64,000 bases of DNA from Mycobacterium seoulense (GTDB lineage: Bacteria; Actinomycetota; Actinomycetes; Mycobacteriales; Mycobacteriaceae): the NCBI RefSeq assembly GCF_010731595.1, contig NZ_AP022582.1, positions 2,976,001-3,040,000 on the forward strand, read 5' to 3'. Position numbers and translations under genes: made by a program. Below, piece by piece: positions 9,189 to 18,421 of this stretch. The notes under the pieces are model-generated. The model worked only from the letters and a program-made list of their open reading frames with translations, did no database searches and had not been told where the DNA came from. Within the stretch, counting starts at the first letter, position 1; each line of letters starts with the position of its first letter.

Positions 9189-9962
9189 TCACGGGCTGAA
9201 TTGGGTTTGCGGCCGGGGCAGGGCGGCGCCGTCGACGATGATGTCGAGCTTCTCATTGTAAAACGCCACCAGACCGGCGATCTGGCCGACGGCGGGCAGC
9301 GGGTAGTGGTAAGTCCAAGCCAGGTCCGGATGCAGGACCTCCCCCGAGCGCACCGACCAGTAACCCGACGTCACCCCTTTGTAAGGGCACAGCGTCTGCG
9401 TCGCGCTCGGCTCGAGATGCTCGAACGCGATATCCGTCGGATCGATGTAATACCTTGTGGGTAAACCCGTTTCGAATAGAAGGACCGGAGATCCGGTGTC
9501 CGCCAGCACGATTCCGTCCAGCTCCACCCGAACACGCCGGTGTGAGCGCAACGCGTCAACCCGCGAGTAGGGGTTGCGCGGATGCCCGTAGATCGGCTCG
9601 TCTTCCTCGAACCACCGCAACGAATTCCACTCGAAGCGCACCGTCCCGGCCACGGGGCTGTCACCCTCGGCGTCGAAGACCCGTGCGGCCGACGGGTGGG
9701 TCTGGCCGGCGCCCTCGAGGGCGTGCAACCGCGACGGACCGAACTGCACCTTCTGCGGATGGTTCTCGTCGCGCAGGAACTCCGCCCGGACATCGGTCAA
9801 CGGGATGTAGTACTGCGGGTAGTACGGGACCTCCCACACATAGCGGGCGGCGGTGGTGTCGAACACCAGCGCGTCGCCGAGATAGCCGCGCACCCGGCGC
9901 GGCGCGGGCTCGACCCGGCCACGGGCGGCCGCCGCCTGGGGGTAGTCACGCCCGGCGGTCAC
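9189..9962 (-). CDS. Tandem DUF427 domain protein (Rv1056-like)
   Basis: This 257-residue protein carries two DUF427 units, recognised by repeated strand patterns (VRGYLGDALVFDT...YYIPLTDV and VRVELDGIVLADT...YYIDPTDI). GTG at 9962 is preceded by AAGGG six bases upstream and overlaps the stop of the upstream DUF6295 gene by four bases (GTGA), so the two are coupled. The biochemical role of the family is not established. Length matches Rv1056 (about 254 aa). Confidence 0.85.
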   Translation of the reverse strand: MTAGRDYPQAAAARGRVEPAPRRVRGYLGDALVFDTTAARYVWEVPYYPQYYIPLTDVRAEFLRDENHPQKVQFGPSRLHALEGAGQTHPSAARVFDAEGDSPVAGTVRFEWNSLRWFEEDEPIYGHPRNPYSRVDALRSHRRVRVELDGIVLADTGSPVLLFETGLPTRYYIDPTDIAFEHLEPSATQTLCPYKGVTSGYWSVRSGEVLHPDLAWTYHYPLPAVGQIAGLVAFYNEKLDIIVDGAALPRPQTQFSP

Positions 9963-10234
9963 GGCTGACCCTTGGCGGCCAGGCCGGCCGGAGCGTGGGC
10001 GATCGCCGACCGGATCGCGTCGGCCAGCGCCAGGGCGCTTTCCTCGGTGAGCTCCAGCGCCACCCGCGCCGACGGCCCGAGCGCCGGGTTGATCACGTCG
10101 ATGTTGACGGTGTGGCCGTAGGGCGCGTGGACCGGGTGGTCGACGTAGACCGTCGCGCGGCCGGCGGCGAACCACCCCGTGGGGCCCTTGCCGCTGCCGT
10201 CGATCGCGACATGTTCGGTGCGATGGGTGCACAT
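9959..10234 (-). CDS. Small DUF6295-type conserved protein
   Basis: This 91-residue protein begins MCTHRTEHVAIDGSGKG and contains the WFAAGRATVYVDHP strand typical of a small actinobacterial family. It has no signal peptide or membrane span. It sits 11 bp downstream of the dienelactone hydrolase gene and overlaps the DUF427 gene by four bases, so the three genes form one transcription unit. An N-terminal Cys/His cluster (C2, H4, H8) could bind metal; this is only a suggestion. Confidence 0.75.
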   Translation of the reverse strand: MCTHRTEHVAIDGSGKGPTGWFAAGRATVYVDHPVHAPYGHTVNIDVINPALGPSARVALELTEESALALADAIRSAIAHAPAGLAAKGQP

Positions 10235-10245
10235 GGCGGGCAAAC

Positions 10246-11001
10246 CTAGCCTTTCAGGTGGGTGGCGAAGAAGGCATCGATGCGGCGCCAGCCGTCGACC
10301 GCCGCCTCCGGCCGGTACGCGGGGCGATCGACCGAGAAGAACGAGTGGCCCGCGCCCGCATAGGAGTGGAACTCGTGCGGCTTGTTCAGCTGGTTGAGCT
10401 TCTCGTCCAGCGCGGCCACCGAGGCGGGCGACGGGAATCGGTCGTCGAGCCCGAACAGGCCGAGCAACGGGCAGCTCAGGTTCGGCGCCAACTCCAGGAT
10501 CGGCTTCATGGTCTTGGGCATGCCCTCGGGCGGATCCTCGACGATGAAGGCGCCGTAACAGTCCACGACGGCGTCGAACTGCAGCGAACACGCCGCCAGG
10601 TACGCGTGCCGCCCGCCCGAGCAGTGCCCGATCACGCCGAACCGCCCGTTGGCGCCCGGCAGGGTGCGCAGGTGCTCGACCGCGCCCGCGACGTCGCCGA
10701 CGAGCCGGTCGTCGGGGACCCCGCCGGCCGCGCGCGCCGCCGCGGCCGCGTCGTCGGGCGACGCGCCCGGTGCCTCACGCGAATACAGGTTCGGGGCCAC
10801 CGCGTGGTAGCCGCTGACGGCGAGGCGCCGGACGAACTCCTTGGTCTCGCGGTCATAGCCGGGCATGTGGTGGATCCACACGACTCCGCCGCGTGCCCCC
10901 TCGGCGAGGGGCGTGGCGCGGTATGCCTCGATCTCGTCGCCGCCGTGGCCGGTGATGGTGACGGTTTCCGCGCGAATCGCGTCTGGGCTGAGCGCGTTCA
11001 T
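10246..11001 (-). CDS. Dienelactone hydrolase family protein
   Basis: The 251-residue alpha/beta hydrolase has the motif GHCSGG with Cys127 as nucleophile, which separates dienelactone hydrolases from Ser hydrolases. Asp186/187 (GLDDRF) and His219 (GAGHSF) complete the triad. Family members open lactone rings during aromatic degradation, though many act on other esters. ATG at 11001 is preceded by AAGGATAGCC. It heads the DLH-DUF6295-DUF427 unit and lies next to a ring-cleavage gene cluster, but a working link is not shown. Confidence 0.85.
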   Translation of the reverse strand: MNALSPDAIRAETVTITGHGGDEIEAYRATPLAEGARGGVVWIHHMPGYDRETKEFVRRLAVSGYHAVAPNLYSREAPGASPDDAAAAARAAGGVPDDRLVGDVAGAVEHLRTLPGANGRFGVIGHCSGGRHAYLAACSLQFDAVVDCYGAFIVEDPPEGMPKTMKPILELAPNLSCPLLGLFGLDDRFPSPASVAALDEKLNQLNKPHEFHSYAGAGHSFFSVDRPAYRPEAAVDGWRRIDAFFATHLKG

Positions 11002-11300
11002 GGCTATCCTTCGGGCCTCCCTGGTCGGGCCGCAACCGGACGCGGAGCGCATGCGGCTGGTCGGGCCGCCCCGCCGGACACCAACGTATCGGAACACCCG
11101 CGCGACGGGGAGGGCCGACCGACTGCGCTGCACGGCTCGACGCGCGTGTCATGCGACCTCTTACCCCTCGCGGACGTCACGCTGTAGGAGACGCCGGGCG
11201 AGAACCGGCCGCGCGGATGATTGGGGCACTGCACGTGGTTGACAGCGCTGAACATCGAGACCCGCCACACCATCCCGGAGATCAGGGTCATCACCGGCTG
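11002..11300. other. Intergenic, divergent: DLH operon and AI-2E permease
   Basis: About 300 bp between the divergent hydrolase and permease genes. Open frames exist on both strands but none reads like a protein along its length. A minus-strand frame (11004-11381) has a short hydrophobic, protein-like part, which could be a gene relic. I see no clear promoter or hairpin. Confidence 0.35.
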
Positions 11301-12425
11301 GTGGGCCAGCCGCATCGCGAGGACGAGGGGGCGATCGTCGAGGCCGAACAACGAGCCGCCCGGTTGCGTTCCGCCGGGCACCGTTTCGGCCGGCGGGGAC
11401 AGCGGTTCGACCGGCGTTCACCGTTCGTCATGGGTTTGACCGCATCGGCCGGCGTGGCCGTGACGTACGCGGCGGTGCGCGTCCTCGGGTCGATGTCGTC
11501 CGTACTGGTGTTGATCGGCGTGGCGATGTTCTTCGCGCTCGGGCTCGAGACGGCCGTGTCGTGGCTCGTCAATCACAAGCTGCCGCGCTGGGCGGCGGTC
11601 ACGGTCGTGGTCGCGGCCGTCTTCGCCCTCATCGCCGGGACGGTGGCCGCGACCATACCCCCGCTGGTCCAGGAGGCGCGCCAGCTCGTCGAGCAACTGC
11701 CGCATTACCTGCAGCACGCCCACGATCGCTCGTCGCTCATCGGCCGGCTCGACGAGCGGATCCACCTGCAACAGCGGATCACCGAGATGGTCAGTGGCTC
11801 CGGCCGTTTCACCTTCGCGGGGATCCTGCGGACCGGGTCAGAGGTGTTCGGTGTCCTGTCCCATGTCGGCGTCGTGGCCATGCTGACCATCTACTTCATC
11901 GCCGATATGCGCCGCATCCGGGCCGGCTTCTACCGGCTCATGCCGAACTCCCGGCGGCCGCGCGCCATCCTCATCGGCGACGAGGTGGTGGCGAAGTTCG
12001 GTGCCTATCTCTTCGGCAACGTGCTGACGTCGGTCATCGCGGGATTCGCCACCTTCGTCTGGTGTGTCCTGCTCGACGTCCCCTACGCGGTCCTGCTGGG
12101 GGTGGTGGTGGCCGTCTTGGACCTGTTCCCCTACGGCTCAACCGTTGGCGGATTCATCGTCGCAGCGGTCGCGCTCAGCGTCTCGATCCCGGTCGCCATC
12201 GCGACCGTCGCCTTCTACATGGGATTTCGGTTGGGTGAGGATTATCTGCTGACCCCCAGGATCGTTGGCCGGGCGGTCCGGGTCCCGGCCGGCGTCACGG
12301 TGGTCGCCGTGTTGCTCGGCGCCGCGTGGTTGGGCGTGGTCGGGGCGCTGGTGGCGATCCCGCTCGCGGCGGCCCTGCAGCTGCTCGCGCAGGAACTGCT
12401 GTTTCCCGCGCTGGACGAGGCGTGA
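11301..12425 (+). CDS. AI-2E family transporter (PerM/TqsA-type membrane protein)
   Basis: A polytopic membrane protein with the family layout: three hydrophobic N-terminal segments, a long amphipathic periplasmic loop (PPLVQEARQLVEQLPHYLQ), then about five helices with the conserved LDLFPYGSTVGG-like turn and a final helix-rich end. The family exports small molecules or acts as an ion antiporter; substrate is unknown. The start is uncertain: GTG 11301, TTG 11364 and ATG 11430 are in frame. None has a good ribosome site, but the RFDRRSPF stretch before 11430 resembles homologs, so an upstream start is favoured. Confidence 0.7.
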   Translation: MGQPHREDEGAIVEAEQRAARLRSAGHRFGRRGQRFDRRSPFVMGLTASAGVAVTYAAVRVLGSMSSVLVLIGVAMFFALGLETAVSWLVNHKLPRWAAVTVVVAAVFALIAGTVAATIPPLVQEARQLVEQLPHYLQHAHDRSSLIGRLDERIHLQQRITEMVSGSGRFTFAGILRTGSEVFGVLSHVGVVAMLTIYFIADMRRIRAGFYRLMPNSRRPRAILIGDEVVAKFGAYLFGNVLTSVIAGFATFVWCVLLDVPYAVLLGVVVAVLDLFPYGSTVGGFIVAAVALSVSIPVAIATVAFYMGFRLGEDYLLTPRIVGRAVRVPAGVTVVAVLLGAAWLGVVGALVAIPLAAALQLLAQELLFPALDEA

Positions 12426-12459
12426 GATGGTACCGAAAGCCGTTGTGAGCGAAGGCGCT

Positions 12460-13485
12460 TTACGCCCGGGCCGCCTCGCGGACCCCGGTGAGGTCGAGGG
12501 CGATGTCGACGAGCATGTCTTCCTGCCCGCCCACCATCCTGCGGCGGCCGGCCTCGACGAGCAGGGAGCGCGCGTCGACGCCGAACCGTTCGGCCGCGGC
12601 CTCGGCATGACGCAGGAAGCTGGAGTACACGCCGGCGTAGCCGAGCGTCAGCGTCTCGCGATCGACGCGCACCGGGCGCTGCTGCAGCGGGCGGACGAGG
12701 TCGTCGGCGGCATCCTCGAGGGCGTTCAGGTCGCAGCCGTGTTCCCAGCCCATCCGGGTGGCGGCCGCGATGAAGACCTCCAGCGGGGCGTTGCCCGCGC
12801 CGGCGCCCATGCCGGCCAGGGATGCGTCGACGCGCCGGCACCCGTGCTCGACGGCGACCATCGAGTTGGCCACGCCCAGGGCGAGGTTGTGGTGCGCGTG
12901 GATGCCGACTTCGGTTTCAGCACAGAGCGTTTGGCGCACCGCGTCGACGCGCTCGGCGACATCGCGCATGGTCATTGCACCGCCGGAGTCGACGACGTAC
13001 ACGCAGCCCGCCCCGTATTCCTCCATCAGCTTCGCCTGCTCGGCCAGGGCCTGCGGGGTGGTCAGGTGGCTCATCATCAGGAAGCCGACGGTGTCCATAC
13101 CCAGCTCGCGGGCGGCGGCGATATGGTGCGCGGAGATGTCGGCCTCGGTGCAGTGGGTGGCGACCCGCACCACGGCGGCCCCGGACCGGTGCGCCGCGGC
13201 GAGGTCGCGAACGGTCCCGATGCCCGGCAGGATCAGCGTGGCGATCTTGGCGCGGCGGACCGCCCCGGCGACTGCCTCGATCCACTCCAGGTCGGTGTGT
13301 GCGCCGAACCCGTACACGCAGCTGGAGCCGCCCAGCCCGTCGCCGTGGGCAACCTCGATGGAGTCCACGCCGGCCGCGTCCAGCGCCGCGGCGATCTCGG
13401 CGGCCTGGCGCAGCGTGTACTGGTGGCGGACCGCGTGCATCCCGTCGCGCAACGTGACGTCGCTGATGTAGATCGGCTGGGTCAC
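12460..13485 (-). CDS. 4-hydroxy-2-oxovalerate aldolase (MhpE/HsaF/DmpG type)
   Basis: This 341-residue HMGL-like TIM-barrel enzyme cleaves 4-hydroxy-2-oxo acids to pyruvate and an aldehyde. It shows the N-terminal [13 protein letters not shown] catalytic strand (Arg-Asp and His) and the metal motif HAHHN. GTG 13485 was chosen because GGGAGG lies six bases upstream; an in-frame GTG two codons earlier is too close to that site. It directly follows the acetaldehyde dehydrogenase gene, the partner with which DmpG-type aldolases form a channelling complex. Confidence 0.92.
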   Translation of the reverse strand: MTQPIYISDVTLRDGMHAVRHQYTLRQAAEIAAALDAAGVDSIEVAHGDGLGGSSCVYGFGAHTDLEWIEAVAGAVRRAKIATLILPGIGTVRDLAAAHRSGAAVVRVATHCTEADISAHHIAAARELGMDTVGFLMMSHLTTPQALAEQAKLMEEYGAGCVYVVDSGGAMTMRDVAERVDAVRQTLCAETEVGIHAHHNLALGVANSMVAVEHGCRRVDASLAGMGAGAGNAPLEVFIAAATRMGWEHGCDLNALEDAADDLVRPLQQRPVRVDRETLTLGYAGVYSSFLRHAEAAAERFGVDARSLLVEAGRRRMVGGQEDMLVDIALDLTGVREAARA

Positions 13486-13487
13486 GA

Positions 13488-14435
13488 TCACCCTCCCACG
13501 TTCGTCAATGAGTGCGCGGCAATGCTTTTGGCGGTCGCCAGCGCCGCGGAGGTCATGATGTCGAGGTTTCCGGCATAGGCGGGCAGGTAATCGGCGGCGC
13601 CGGTCACCTGCAGCAGGGTGGTGACGCGGGTGCCGATGAACTTCCCCGTCTCGGGAATGTGCAGCGGGCCGTCGGGCCCGAACGTCTCGAACTGCACCGG
13701 TTGGGCGAGCCGGTAGCCGGGCACGTAGCACCGGACGCGCTCGATCATCGCCGCGATGGACGATTCGATGGCGGCGTGGTCGCAGTCGCCTTCCACGAGG
13801 CAATACACCGTGTTGCGCATCAGGATCGGCGGTTCTGCGGGGTTGAGGACGATCATCGCCTTGCCCCGCCGCGCTCCGCCGACGACTTCCAGTGCGGTGG
13901 CGGTGGTCTCGGTGAACTCGTCGATGTTGGCGCGGGTACCCGGGCCCGCGGACTTCGAGGAGATCGACGAGACGATCTCGGCGTAGGCCACCGGCGCCGT
14001 CCGGTTGACCGCGGCCACGACCGGCACGGTGGCCTGCCCGCCACACGTCACCATGTTGAGGTTCGGCGCGTCGAGATGATCTTCGAGGTTGACCACCGGG
14101 ACGCAGAACGGGCCGATGGCGGCCGGGGTGAGGTCGAGGACGCGGACTCCGTTGTGGCGCAACTCCTCCCAGTGTTCGACATGGGCCTCCGCCGAGGTGG
14201 CGTCGAACACCAAGCGGATCTGCTCGAAGCCCGGCATGGCCAGCAGCCCGTGGACGCCCTCCGATGACGTCGGAACGCCCAGGCGTGTCGCCCGGGCCAG
14301 CCCGTCGGAGTTGGGGTCGATACCGATCATCGCCGCCATCGTCAGCGGTCCCCCGCCGCGGCGGATCTTGAGCATCAGGTCGGTGCCGATGTTGCCCGAC
14401 CCGATGATCGCCACGGGGAATTGCCGACCGGCCAT
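13488..14435 (-). CDS. Acetaldehyde dehydrogenase (acylating), MhpF/HsaG/DmpF type
   Basis: This 315-residue enzyme converts the aldehyde released by the aldolase to its acyl-CoA with NAD and CoA. The Rossmann motif is IGSGNIGTD (11-19) and the nucleophile Cys141 sits in [13 protein letters not shown] 14435 is preceded by AAGGAAAG. A GTG at 14456 that overlaps the hydratase stop is an alternative start. Two bases separate it from the aldolase gene, so the two are surely cotranscribed. Confidence 0.92.
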   Translation of the reverse strand: MAGRQFPVAIIGSGNIGTDLMLKIRRGGGPLTMAAMIGIDPNSDGLARATRLGVPTSSEGVHGLLAMPGFEQIRLVFDATSAEAHVEHWEELRHNGVRVLDLTPAAIGPFCVPVVNLEDHLDAPNLNMVTCGGQATVPVVAAVNRTAPVAYAEIVSSISSKSAGPGTRANIDEFTETTATALEVVGGARRGKAMIVLNPAEPPILMRNTVYCLVEGDCDHAAIESSIAAMIERVRCYVPGYRLAQPVQFETFGPDGPLHIPETGKFIGTRVTTLLQVTGAADYLPAYAGNLDIMTSAALATAKSIAAHSLTNVGG

Positions 14436-14452
14436 GGGGCTTTCCTTTTCGC

Positions 14453-15250
14453 TCACTCGAAACTCACGCTGACCGCGCCGAGGCCGGTGATCGAGGCCGC
14501 CGCGCGGTCGCCGGCCTCGACGAACGCGGCCGTGGTGTAGGAGCCCGACATCACGAACTGCCCGGCCTCGATCGCCGTTCCGTACTCGGCCAGGGCGTTG
14601 GCCAGCCAGGCGACGGCCACCGCAGGGTCACCCATGACGGCGGTGCCGCAGCCCGTTTCGGCGAGCGTGTCGTTCAGGTAGAGCGCCGCGGTGGTGCCGG
14701 GCAGGGGCGGCGCGTCCGCGATCGGCACCCACTGCCCCAGCACTACCGCGCCGGAGCTGGCGTTGTCGGCGACGGTGTCCGCCAGGGTGATTCGCCAGTC
14801 TGCGATGCGGCTGTCCACGATCTCCAGCGCCGCGGCCACCGCTTCGGTTGCCGCCATCACCTCGGCGGCCGTCACCCCCGGACCGCGCAGCGGTGCCCGC
14901 AGCAGGAACGCCACTTCGGGTTCCACCCGCGGTGTACAGAACGCGGCCCGCCGCACCGTCGTCCCCTCGGCCAGCACCATGCTGTCCAGGACGTAGCCGA
15001 AGTCGGGCTCACTGACACCCAGCAGTGCCTGCATCGGCGCGGAGGTCAGCCCGATCTTGTGGCCGCGCAGCCGCGCGCCCGCGCCGAGGTGGCGCGCGAG
15101 GTTGCGGCGCTGCACCGAATAGGCCTCGGCCACACCGAGGCTCGGGTACGACTCGGTGAGCGGAGGGATCGGGCTGCTGTTCGCCTGCGCCGCGTACAAC
15201 CGCCGAGCGGCCTCGTCCAGCCGGGCGTCTCGGGCGGTCATCTCGATCAT
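14453..15250 (-). CDS. 2-keto-4-pentenoate hydratase (MhpD/HsaE type)
   Basis: The 265-residue protein matches the fumarylacetoacetase-like hydratase family: HKIGLTS near residue 65, [10 protein letters not shown] with the metal-binding Glu pair, and the C-terminal GSYTTA strand. It hydrates 2-hydroxypenta-2,4-dienoates to 4-hydroxy-2-oxo acids, feeding the aldolase. ATG 15250 overlaps the TetR stop by four bases (ATGA), so the TetR gene is the first gene of this arm. Confidence 0.9.
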   Translation of the reverse strand: MIEMTARDARLDEAARRLYAAQANSSPIPPLTESYPSLGVAEAYSVQRRNLARHLGAGARLRGHKIGLTSAPMQALLGVSEPDFGYVLDSMVLAEGTTVRRAAFCTPRVEPEVAFLLRAPLRGPGVTAAEVMAATEAVAAALEIVDSRIADWRITLADTVADNASSGAVVLGQWVPIADAPPLPGTTAALYLNDTLAETGCGTAVMGDPAVAVAWLANALAEYGTAIEAGQFVMSGSYTTAAFVEAGDRAAASITGLGAVSVSFE

Positions 15251-15903
15251 GCGAATTCTCCGGACTCCAGTAGCCGGGTCGCCGACTGGAAGACCAGGCG
15301 GGCGTGCAGGTCGAACAGCTTGATCAGGTCAACCGAGTCGCCGCCGACTTCCTTGGCGATGAACAGCCCGTCGGCTCCGGCGATCGCGTAGGTGGTCAGC
15401 AGGCGCACGTTCTCGTCATCGAGCCCGGGCGCGACGTCGCGCACGACCGCCTCGAACCGGTGAAAGGTCGCGTCGCGAACTTGTAGGAACATCTCTCTCG
15501 CCCGCGGCTCGACCGGGCGGCGCTCCAACGCCAGCATCAGGCCGAGGCGGATGAAGTCGGGCGCATCGAGCAGGGCCTTGGCCACCTGCGTCCCGAGTTC
15601 GGTTACCCGCTCCTGAACCAGGGAGCCGCCGGGCAGGTCCAGCGCCGCCAGCCACCGGCCGAAACTGCGCTCGATGACCGCGGCTATCAGGTCGTCCTTG
15701 TCGGCGAAGTGCCAGTAGATCGATGTCGGCGGCAGGCCGCTTTTCTTGCTGACCAAGGAGATCGTGGTGCCTTCGTAGCCGCGTTCGGTGGCGACCTCCG
15801 TGGCCGCGTCGAGGATCCGCTCACGCGACTGTTCCCCGTTTGCCCGGGTGCGTCGGCGGGTGCGGGATCCGGCGGAGTCGGTGCTACCGGCGTCGGCGGT
15901 CAC
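15247..15903 (-). CDS. TetR-family regulator of the meta-cleavage cluster
   Basis: This 218-residue regulator has a basic, disordered N-terminus (to about residue 25), then a TetR helix-turn-helix with SREIL-like helix 1, GYEGTTISLVSKKSGL and SIYWHFADKDDL. The ligand domain is helical. GTG 15903 follows the strong site AAAGGAGG. It is divergent from the hydroxylase gene and cotranscribed with hydratase, dehydrogenase and aldolase. It probably represses both arms through the palindrome in the shared promoter; the inducer is presumably a pathway intermediate or its CoA ester. Confidence 0.88.
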   Translation of the reverse strand: MTADAGSTDSAGSRTRRRTRANGEQSRERILDAATEVATERGYEGTTISLVSKKSGLPPTSIYWHFADKDDLIAAVIERSFGRWLAALDLPGGSLVQERVTELGTQVAKALLDAPDFIRLGLMLALERRPVEPRAREMFLQVRDATFHRFEAVVRDVAPGLDDENVRLLTTYAIAGADGLFIAKEVGGDSVDLIKLFDLHARLVFQSATRLLESGEFA

Positions 15904-15943
15904 GTTGCCTCCTTTGGGGTGTTGACGGTCACGCTACAAGAGC

Positions 15944-15967
15944 TTACTGTATGGATCACTACATTAA
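15944..15967. promoter_or_regulatory. 24-bp imperfect palindrome, candidate TetR operator
   Basis: The sequence reads TTA-N-TGTA-N2-GATC-N2-TACA-N-TAA with 18 of 24 positions symmetric. It lies inside the 86-bp gap between the divergent TetR and hydroxylase start codons, 22 bp before the hydroxylase ATG. Position and dyad symmetry are as expected for the operator of the adjacent TetR. It does not look like the KstR or KstR2 sites I remember. Confidence 0.65.
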
Positions 15968-15989
15968 CAAGCCCGGCGAAGGAGCCGAG

Positions 15990-17537
15990 ATGACTGACCG
16001 AAAGACCTATGACGTGGCGATCGTCGGCTACGGCCCGGTCGGCTGCACCGCGGCGAACCTGTTGGGCCAGCTGGGCCTGAATGTGGTTGTGGTGGAACGT
16101 GACCCCGACATCTATGCGCGGGCGCGCGCCATCTCGATCGACGAGGAGGTGGTTCGCATCTGGCAGCAGGTCGGGCTGGCGGACCGGCTCAACGCCGACA
16201 TGCAGCCGGGCTGCGGCGCGAGCTTCGTCGACGCCAAGGGCGTGCCCTTCGTCAGGCTGCTGCCCGTGTCGAGGGGTAACGGGCACCCGCCGCAGCAGTT
16301 CATCTACCAGCCCGCGCTGGAGAAGGTGCTGCGCGAAGGGGTCGACCGCTTCCCCAACGTGTCCGTCCTGCTCCAGCACGAATGCCTGCGACTGGTCCCG
16401 CGAGACGACGGCGTCGAGTTGATGCTCGCCGATCTGACCACCGACGAATTCCGGCGCATCCGCGCCACGTACGTGATCGCCGCCGACGGCGGGTCCAGCG
16501 CGACCCGCGCCCAGCTGGGTGTCGGGTTCGGCGGCCGGACGTTCGCTGAGCGCTGGATCGTCATCGACACCAAGGTGCTGAAGGAATGGCCCGGGCACGA
16601 CCGGCTTCGGTTCCACTGCACCCCCGAACGGCCGACCGTCGACTGCCCCACCCCGCTGGGACACCACCGCTGGGAGTTCCCGGTGCGCGACGAGGAGGAC
16701 GAGCGCGACCTGCTGTCGGAGGACGCGATCTGGAAGGTGCTGCGCGGCCAGGGGATAACGCCGGACGACGTGCGGATTTTGGGCTTCGCCTGCTACAGCC
16801 ACCACGTTCGCTTCGCCGACCGGTGGCGGGTGGGCCGGATCTTCCTGGCCGGCGACGCCGCCCACGCGATGCCCCCGTGGATCGGCCAGGGCATGTGCGC
16901 GGGGGTGCGGGACGTGGCGAACCTGTGCTGGAAGCTCGGGGCCGTGCTGAACGGGTCGCTGCCGGAATCCGTCCTCGACACCTACCAGACCGAGCGGCTG
17001 CCGCACGTGAGGGAGGTGACCAACCGCGCGGTGAAGACCGGCAAGCTCATCATCGAACGCAACCGCTTCCGCGCGGCGGCCCGCAATCACCTCTTCCGCG
17101 CCGCGAGCAAGGTGCCCTATTTCCTCACCTGGCTGCGCGACCACCGCTGGTTGCCCGACGCCCGCTACCGGGACGGCCTGCTGGCGCGCAACGGGAACGG
17201 CGCCGTCGGCTGGCTCATCCCCCAGCCCCGGGTCCGCGACGAAAAGGGTGACAGCGTCCGTCTCGACGACGTGGTCGGCGGCCGCTGGACCGTGCTGCAC
17301 ACCGGACGCACATCCGAGGGGCCGGACTGGCGGGCCGCGGGCGTGCCCGCCTTGGAGGTCATCCCGCCCGGCAGCGCACCGCGCGCCGACTGCATCGTCG
17401 ACACCGACGGGTCACTGACCGCATGGCTGCACAAGAAGGGCGCGTCGGCGCTGGTGGTGCGGCCGGACGGCTTCGTCTACGCCGGCGCCGCCGACGGTCA
17501 ACCCCTGCCGCCGCCGCCGGCGGGCTTCAAGTCGTAA
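15990..17537 (+). CDS. FAD-dependent aromatic hydroxylase (MhpA-like 3-(3-hydroxyphenyl)propionate hydroxylase family)
   Basis: This 515-residue flavoprotein monooxygenase has the N-terminal FAD motif VGYGPVGCTAA (about 11-21), the AADGGSS 'DG' motif, and the second FAD-ribityl motif GDAAHAMPPWIGQGM. It should hydroxylate a phenolic ring to a catechol that the downstream dioxygenase opens. ATG 15990 is preceded by GAAGGAG. It is the first gene of a three-gene plus-strand arm (hydroxylase, hydrolase, dioxygenase). The actual phenol cannot be read from sequence. Confidence 0.9.
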   Translation: MTDRKTYDVAIVGYGPVGCTAANLLGQLGLNVVVVERDPDIYARARAISIDEEVVRIWQQVGLADRLNADMQPGCGASFVDAKGVPFVRLLPVSRGNGHPPQQFIYQPALEKVLREGVDRFPNVSVLLQHECLRLVPRDDGVELMLADLTTDEFRRIRATYVIAADGGSSATRAQLGVGFGGRTFAERWIVIDTKVLKEWPGHDRLRFHCTPERPTVDCPTPLGHHRWEFPVRDEEDERDLLSEDAIWKVLRGQGITPDDVRILGFACYSHHVRFADRWRVGRIFLAGDAAHAMPPWIGQGMCAGVRDVANLCWKLGAVLNGSLPESVLDTYQTERLPHVREVTNRAVKTGKLIIERNRFRAAARNHLFRAASKVPYFLTWLRDHRWLPDARYRDGLLARNGNGAVGWLIPQPRVRDEKGDSVRLDDVVGGRWTVLHTGRTSEGPDWRAAGVPALEVIPPGSAPRADCIVDTDGSLTAWLHKKGASALVVRPDGFVYAGAADGQPLPPPPAGFKS

Positions 17538-17547
17538 GGAAAGTCCA

Positions 17548-18393
17548 GTGCCCACGAACACGATCACCGAACGCACCATAAGCGTCAGAGGCAAGGACAT
17601 CTTCGTCGCCGAGACCGGCAGCGGCCCGGCTGTCGTACTCCTGCACGGAGGCGGACCGGGCGCGTCGGGCCTATCGAATTACGCCCGCAACATCGAGCCG
17701 CTCGCCGAGAACTTCCGCGTCGTCGTTCCGGACATGCCCGGTTACGGCCGCTCCACCAAGGGCGTCGACCGGCGAGATCCGTTCGGATACCTCGCCGATC
17801 ACATCCGGGGCATGCTCGACGAGCTCGGCATCGACAGCGCCCACCTCGTCGGCAACTCCTACGGCGGGTCGTGCGCGCTGCGGCTGGCCCTCGACACCCC
17901 GTACCGGGTGAACAAGCTGGTGCTGATGGGGCCGGGCGGCGTCGGGACGAGCCGCGGGCTGCCCAGCGACGGTCTGCGGAGCCTGCTGGCCTACTACCGC
18001 GGCGACGGACCGAGCCTGGACAAGCTGCGCACGTTCATCCGTTCGTACCTGGTGCACGACGGCGACGCCGTGCCGGACTCGCTGATCGAGTCCCGCTATC
18101 AGGCGTCCATCGACCCCGAGGTCATCGCCAACCCGCCGCTGCAACGCCCCTCGGGGTTGCGCACCCTGTGGCGGATGGACTTCACCCGCGACCACCGGCT
18201 CGGCAGCCTCGCGACGCCCACGCTCATCGTCTGGGGCCGCGACGACAAGGTGAACAAACCCAGCGGCGCCGCGATGCTGGCCGAGCGGATGCCCAACGCC
18301 GACGTCCTGATCGCCGCGAACACCGGCCACTGGGTCCAGTGGGAGCGCGCCGAACTGTTCAACGCGGTCACCGCCGCGTTCTTGAAAACCTAA
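17548..18393 (+). CDS. Meta-cleavage product hydrolase (MhpC/HsaD-type alpha/beta hydrolase)
   Basis: The 281-residue C-C bond hydrolase carries the LLHGGGPGAS oxyanion strand, nucleophile Ser104 in GNSYGG, acid WGRDDKV and His in NTGHWVQWE. Such enzymes split 2-hydroxy-6-oxo-dienoates produced by extradiol cleavage into a dienoate and an acid. GTG 17548 is preceded by AAGGAAAG and lies 10 bp after the hydroxylase stop. Confidence 0.92.
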   Translation: MPTNTITERTISVRGKDIFVAETGSGPAVVLLHGGGPGASGLSNYARNIEPLAENFRVVVPDMPGYGRSTKGVDRRDPFGYLADHIRGMLDELGIDSAHLVGNSYGGSCALRLALDTPYRVNKLVLMGPGGVGTSRGLPSDGLRSLLAYYRGDGPSLDKLRTFIRSYLVHDGDAVPDSLIESRYQASIDPEVIANPPLQRPSGLRTLWRMDFTRDHRLGSLATPTLIVWGRDDKVNKPSGAAMLAERMPNADVLIAANTGHWVQWERAELFNAVTAAFLKT

Positions 18394-18421
18394 TCACAGC
18401 AGACCAATACAAGGATCAAAG

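Noticed and set aside
11004..11381. Minus-strand frame with a protein-like hydrophobic stretch upstream of the dienelactone hydrolase gene
   Set aside because: Only about 60 residues look protein-like; the rest is Arg/Ala/Pro noise and no ribosome site or family is seen. Noted as a possible relic only.
15904..15989. A KstR/KstR2 box controlling the catabolic cluster
   Set aside because: The palindrome here does not match the AAC-GTT or CAAG-CTTG cores remembered for those regulators.
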